A DNA stretch of 64,000 nt from positions 14,863 through 78,862 of the forward strand of contig JBLGBS010000003.1 of NCBI GenBank assembly GCA_047617985.1. The letters run 5' to 3'. Below are positions 63,425 to 64,000 of the stretch, in pieces; position 1 is the stretch's first letter, and the number at the start of each line of letters is the position of its first letter. The notes under the pieces were generated by a model that made no database searches, was not told the origin of the DNA, and was given only the letters and a program-made list of their open reading frames with translations. The position numbers were made by a program, and so were the translations under genes. This DNA is from SW-4-43-9 sp047617985 (GTDB taxonomy: Archaea > Nanohalarchaeota > Nanosalinia > Nanosalinales > Nanosalinaceae).

Positions 63425-64000
63425 CTACTCTAGTTTGTCTTCTACCTGCTTCCTGATTGTTTCAGGGCTAGCTGTTTCGTTGTTTTCGACATACTGTACT
63501 GCGCAGAGGTTTCCGAGGGCGAGCGATTCCTCCCAGTTCCAGCCGGCTGTTCTGCCTGCCGAGACTCCGGCGTCAAACCTATCTCCTGCCCCGGTTCTTG
63601 TCTCTACATGATCCGTTACCAGGTTCTCTACCTCGATTACTCCTCTTTCAGTTCCTGCTACCGCTTTCTGTTTGTCATGGAGTATGTAGGCATCTACTCC
63701 GGTTTTCTGCTGTATTTGGTCAATTTTTTCATTAATTTCTCCCTTCAATCCGTATAGTTCAGCGGTTTTCTCAACCTCGTCAGTGTTTGCGTGAATCAGG
63801 ACTTCGCACTTGTCTGAAATCTTTTCCAGAGCTTCGAACATCTCCCTTATCTTTGAACCGTTTATACCTTCGAGATTGCCGGGGTCGAAGCTGAATACAT
63901 TGGCTGAAATTTTCCCTACTATTTTTTCCAGCTCTGAATTCATGCTTTTTACGGTAGCCCAGTTGGCACAGCAGACAATATCGGCAGAAAGTATCTCATT
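63425..64000 (-). CDS. PfkB-family carbohydrate kinase (C-terminal part; truncated at right edge)
   Basis: The frame continues upstream of the in-window ATG at 63943 to the right edge (EILSADIVCCANWATVKS precedes it), so this is the 3' part, about 191 residues, of a longer gene. The PfkB signature is present: TRTGAGDRFDAGVSAGRTAG, with the catalytic Asp of GAGDRF, then ALGNLCAVQYVENNETAS. Phosphorylates a sugar or nucleoside; the substrate cannot be fixed without the N-terminal half. Confidence 0.82.
   Translation of the reverse strand, partial: NEILSADIVCCANWATVKSMNSELEKIVGKISANVFSFDPGNLEGINGSKIREMFEALEKISDKCEVLIHANTDEVEKTAELYGLKGEINEKIDQIQQKTGVDAYILHDKQKAVAGTERGVIEVENLVTDHVETRTGAGDRFDAGVSAGRTAGWNWEESLALGNLCAVQYVENNETASPETIRKQVEDKLE

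Noticed and set aside
1..64000. CRISPR arrays, insertion sequences, integrases, rRNA genes
   Set aside because: No regularly spaced repeat series, transposase or recombinase motifs, or rRNA-like sequence was found on reading through.

Overview
The window reads as a chromosomal segment of an archaeon. Archaeal markers are ribosomal protein L40e, a class I lysyl-tRNA synthetase, a CTP-dependent riboflavin kinase, a PIN-ATPase-KH protein, an amphi-Trp protein, TATA boxes placed about 25-28 bp before many start codons (leaderless mRNAs), and tRNA introns at position 37/38. Proteins are strongly acidic (Asp/Glu-rich, few Lys-rich stretches), which points to a halophile. Together with moderate GC, very short intergenic gaps and many tiny proteins, this suggests a small-genome halophile such as a Nanohaloarchaeota member. 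That assignment is inference; no 16S gene is present.

Layout. 1-10 kb: FAD oxidoreductase, processive GT2 glycosyltransferase, tRNA-Asp, superoxide dismutase, SDR dehydrogenase, riboflavin kinase, two tail-to-tail zinc microproteins, LEA2-like secreted protein, ferredoxin, M50 protease. 10-13.5 kb: an AT-rich divergent toxin-antitoxin-like pair with an operator-like palindrome, lysS, a small ORF without a canonical start, rhomboid. 13.5-25 kb: TraB-like and SPFH membrane proteins, tRNA-Leu with a structured leader, glmS, a regulator-plus-nuclease-like operon behind a perfect 14-bp palindrome, PCMT, a Toprim protein and an MBL nuclease. 25-30.5 kb: intron-bearing tRNA-Trp, a VRR-NUC/AbrB-like fusion, several unknowns, and an AT-rich two-gene cassette (cytosolic protein plus 4-TM protein). 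30.5-45 kb: B12-dependent ribonucleotide reductase with NrdR, PIN-ATPase-KH, DUF389, CBS protein, NYN protein, cation/proton antiporter, endonuclease IV, and a BtuF-like protein. 45-48 kb: PAP2, L40e, EamA transporter, intron-bearing tRNA-Thr with a large 3' hairpin, and a membrane-protein/HTH operon with a palindromic promoter. 48-59 kb: a peptidase-rich block (1549-aa membrane-anchored subtilase, M3 oligopeptidase, M42 aminopeptidase, Tat-exported metzincin with EF-hand-like loops) with two paralogous zinc microproteins. 59-64 kb: a gene remnant, amphi-Trp protein, tRNA-Gly with a multi-hairpin leader, thioredoxin reductase, a zinc-ribbon protein, and the C-terminal part of a PfkB sugar kinase running off the right edge.

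Themes. Protein and peptide degradation at the surface (S8, metzincin, rhomboid, M50, M3, M42) suits an organism that feeds on host or environmental protein. Oxidative stress handling (SOD, TrxB, several FAD proteins) suits an aerobic brine. Deoxynucleotide synthesis depends on adenosylcobalamin, while the only visible B12-related gene is a BtuF-like binding protein without a signal peptide. The strongest unexplained signals are structured RNA elements: matching, covarying hairpins immediately 5' of tRNA-Leu and tRNA-Gly (overlapping the first two tRNA bases), a second copy of the tRNA-Leu 5' end inside its own leader, and mutually exclusive pairings in the nrdR 5' region. No rRNA, CRISPR array, transposase or integrase was seen.
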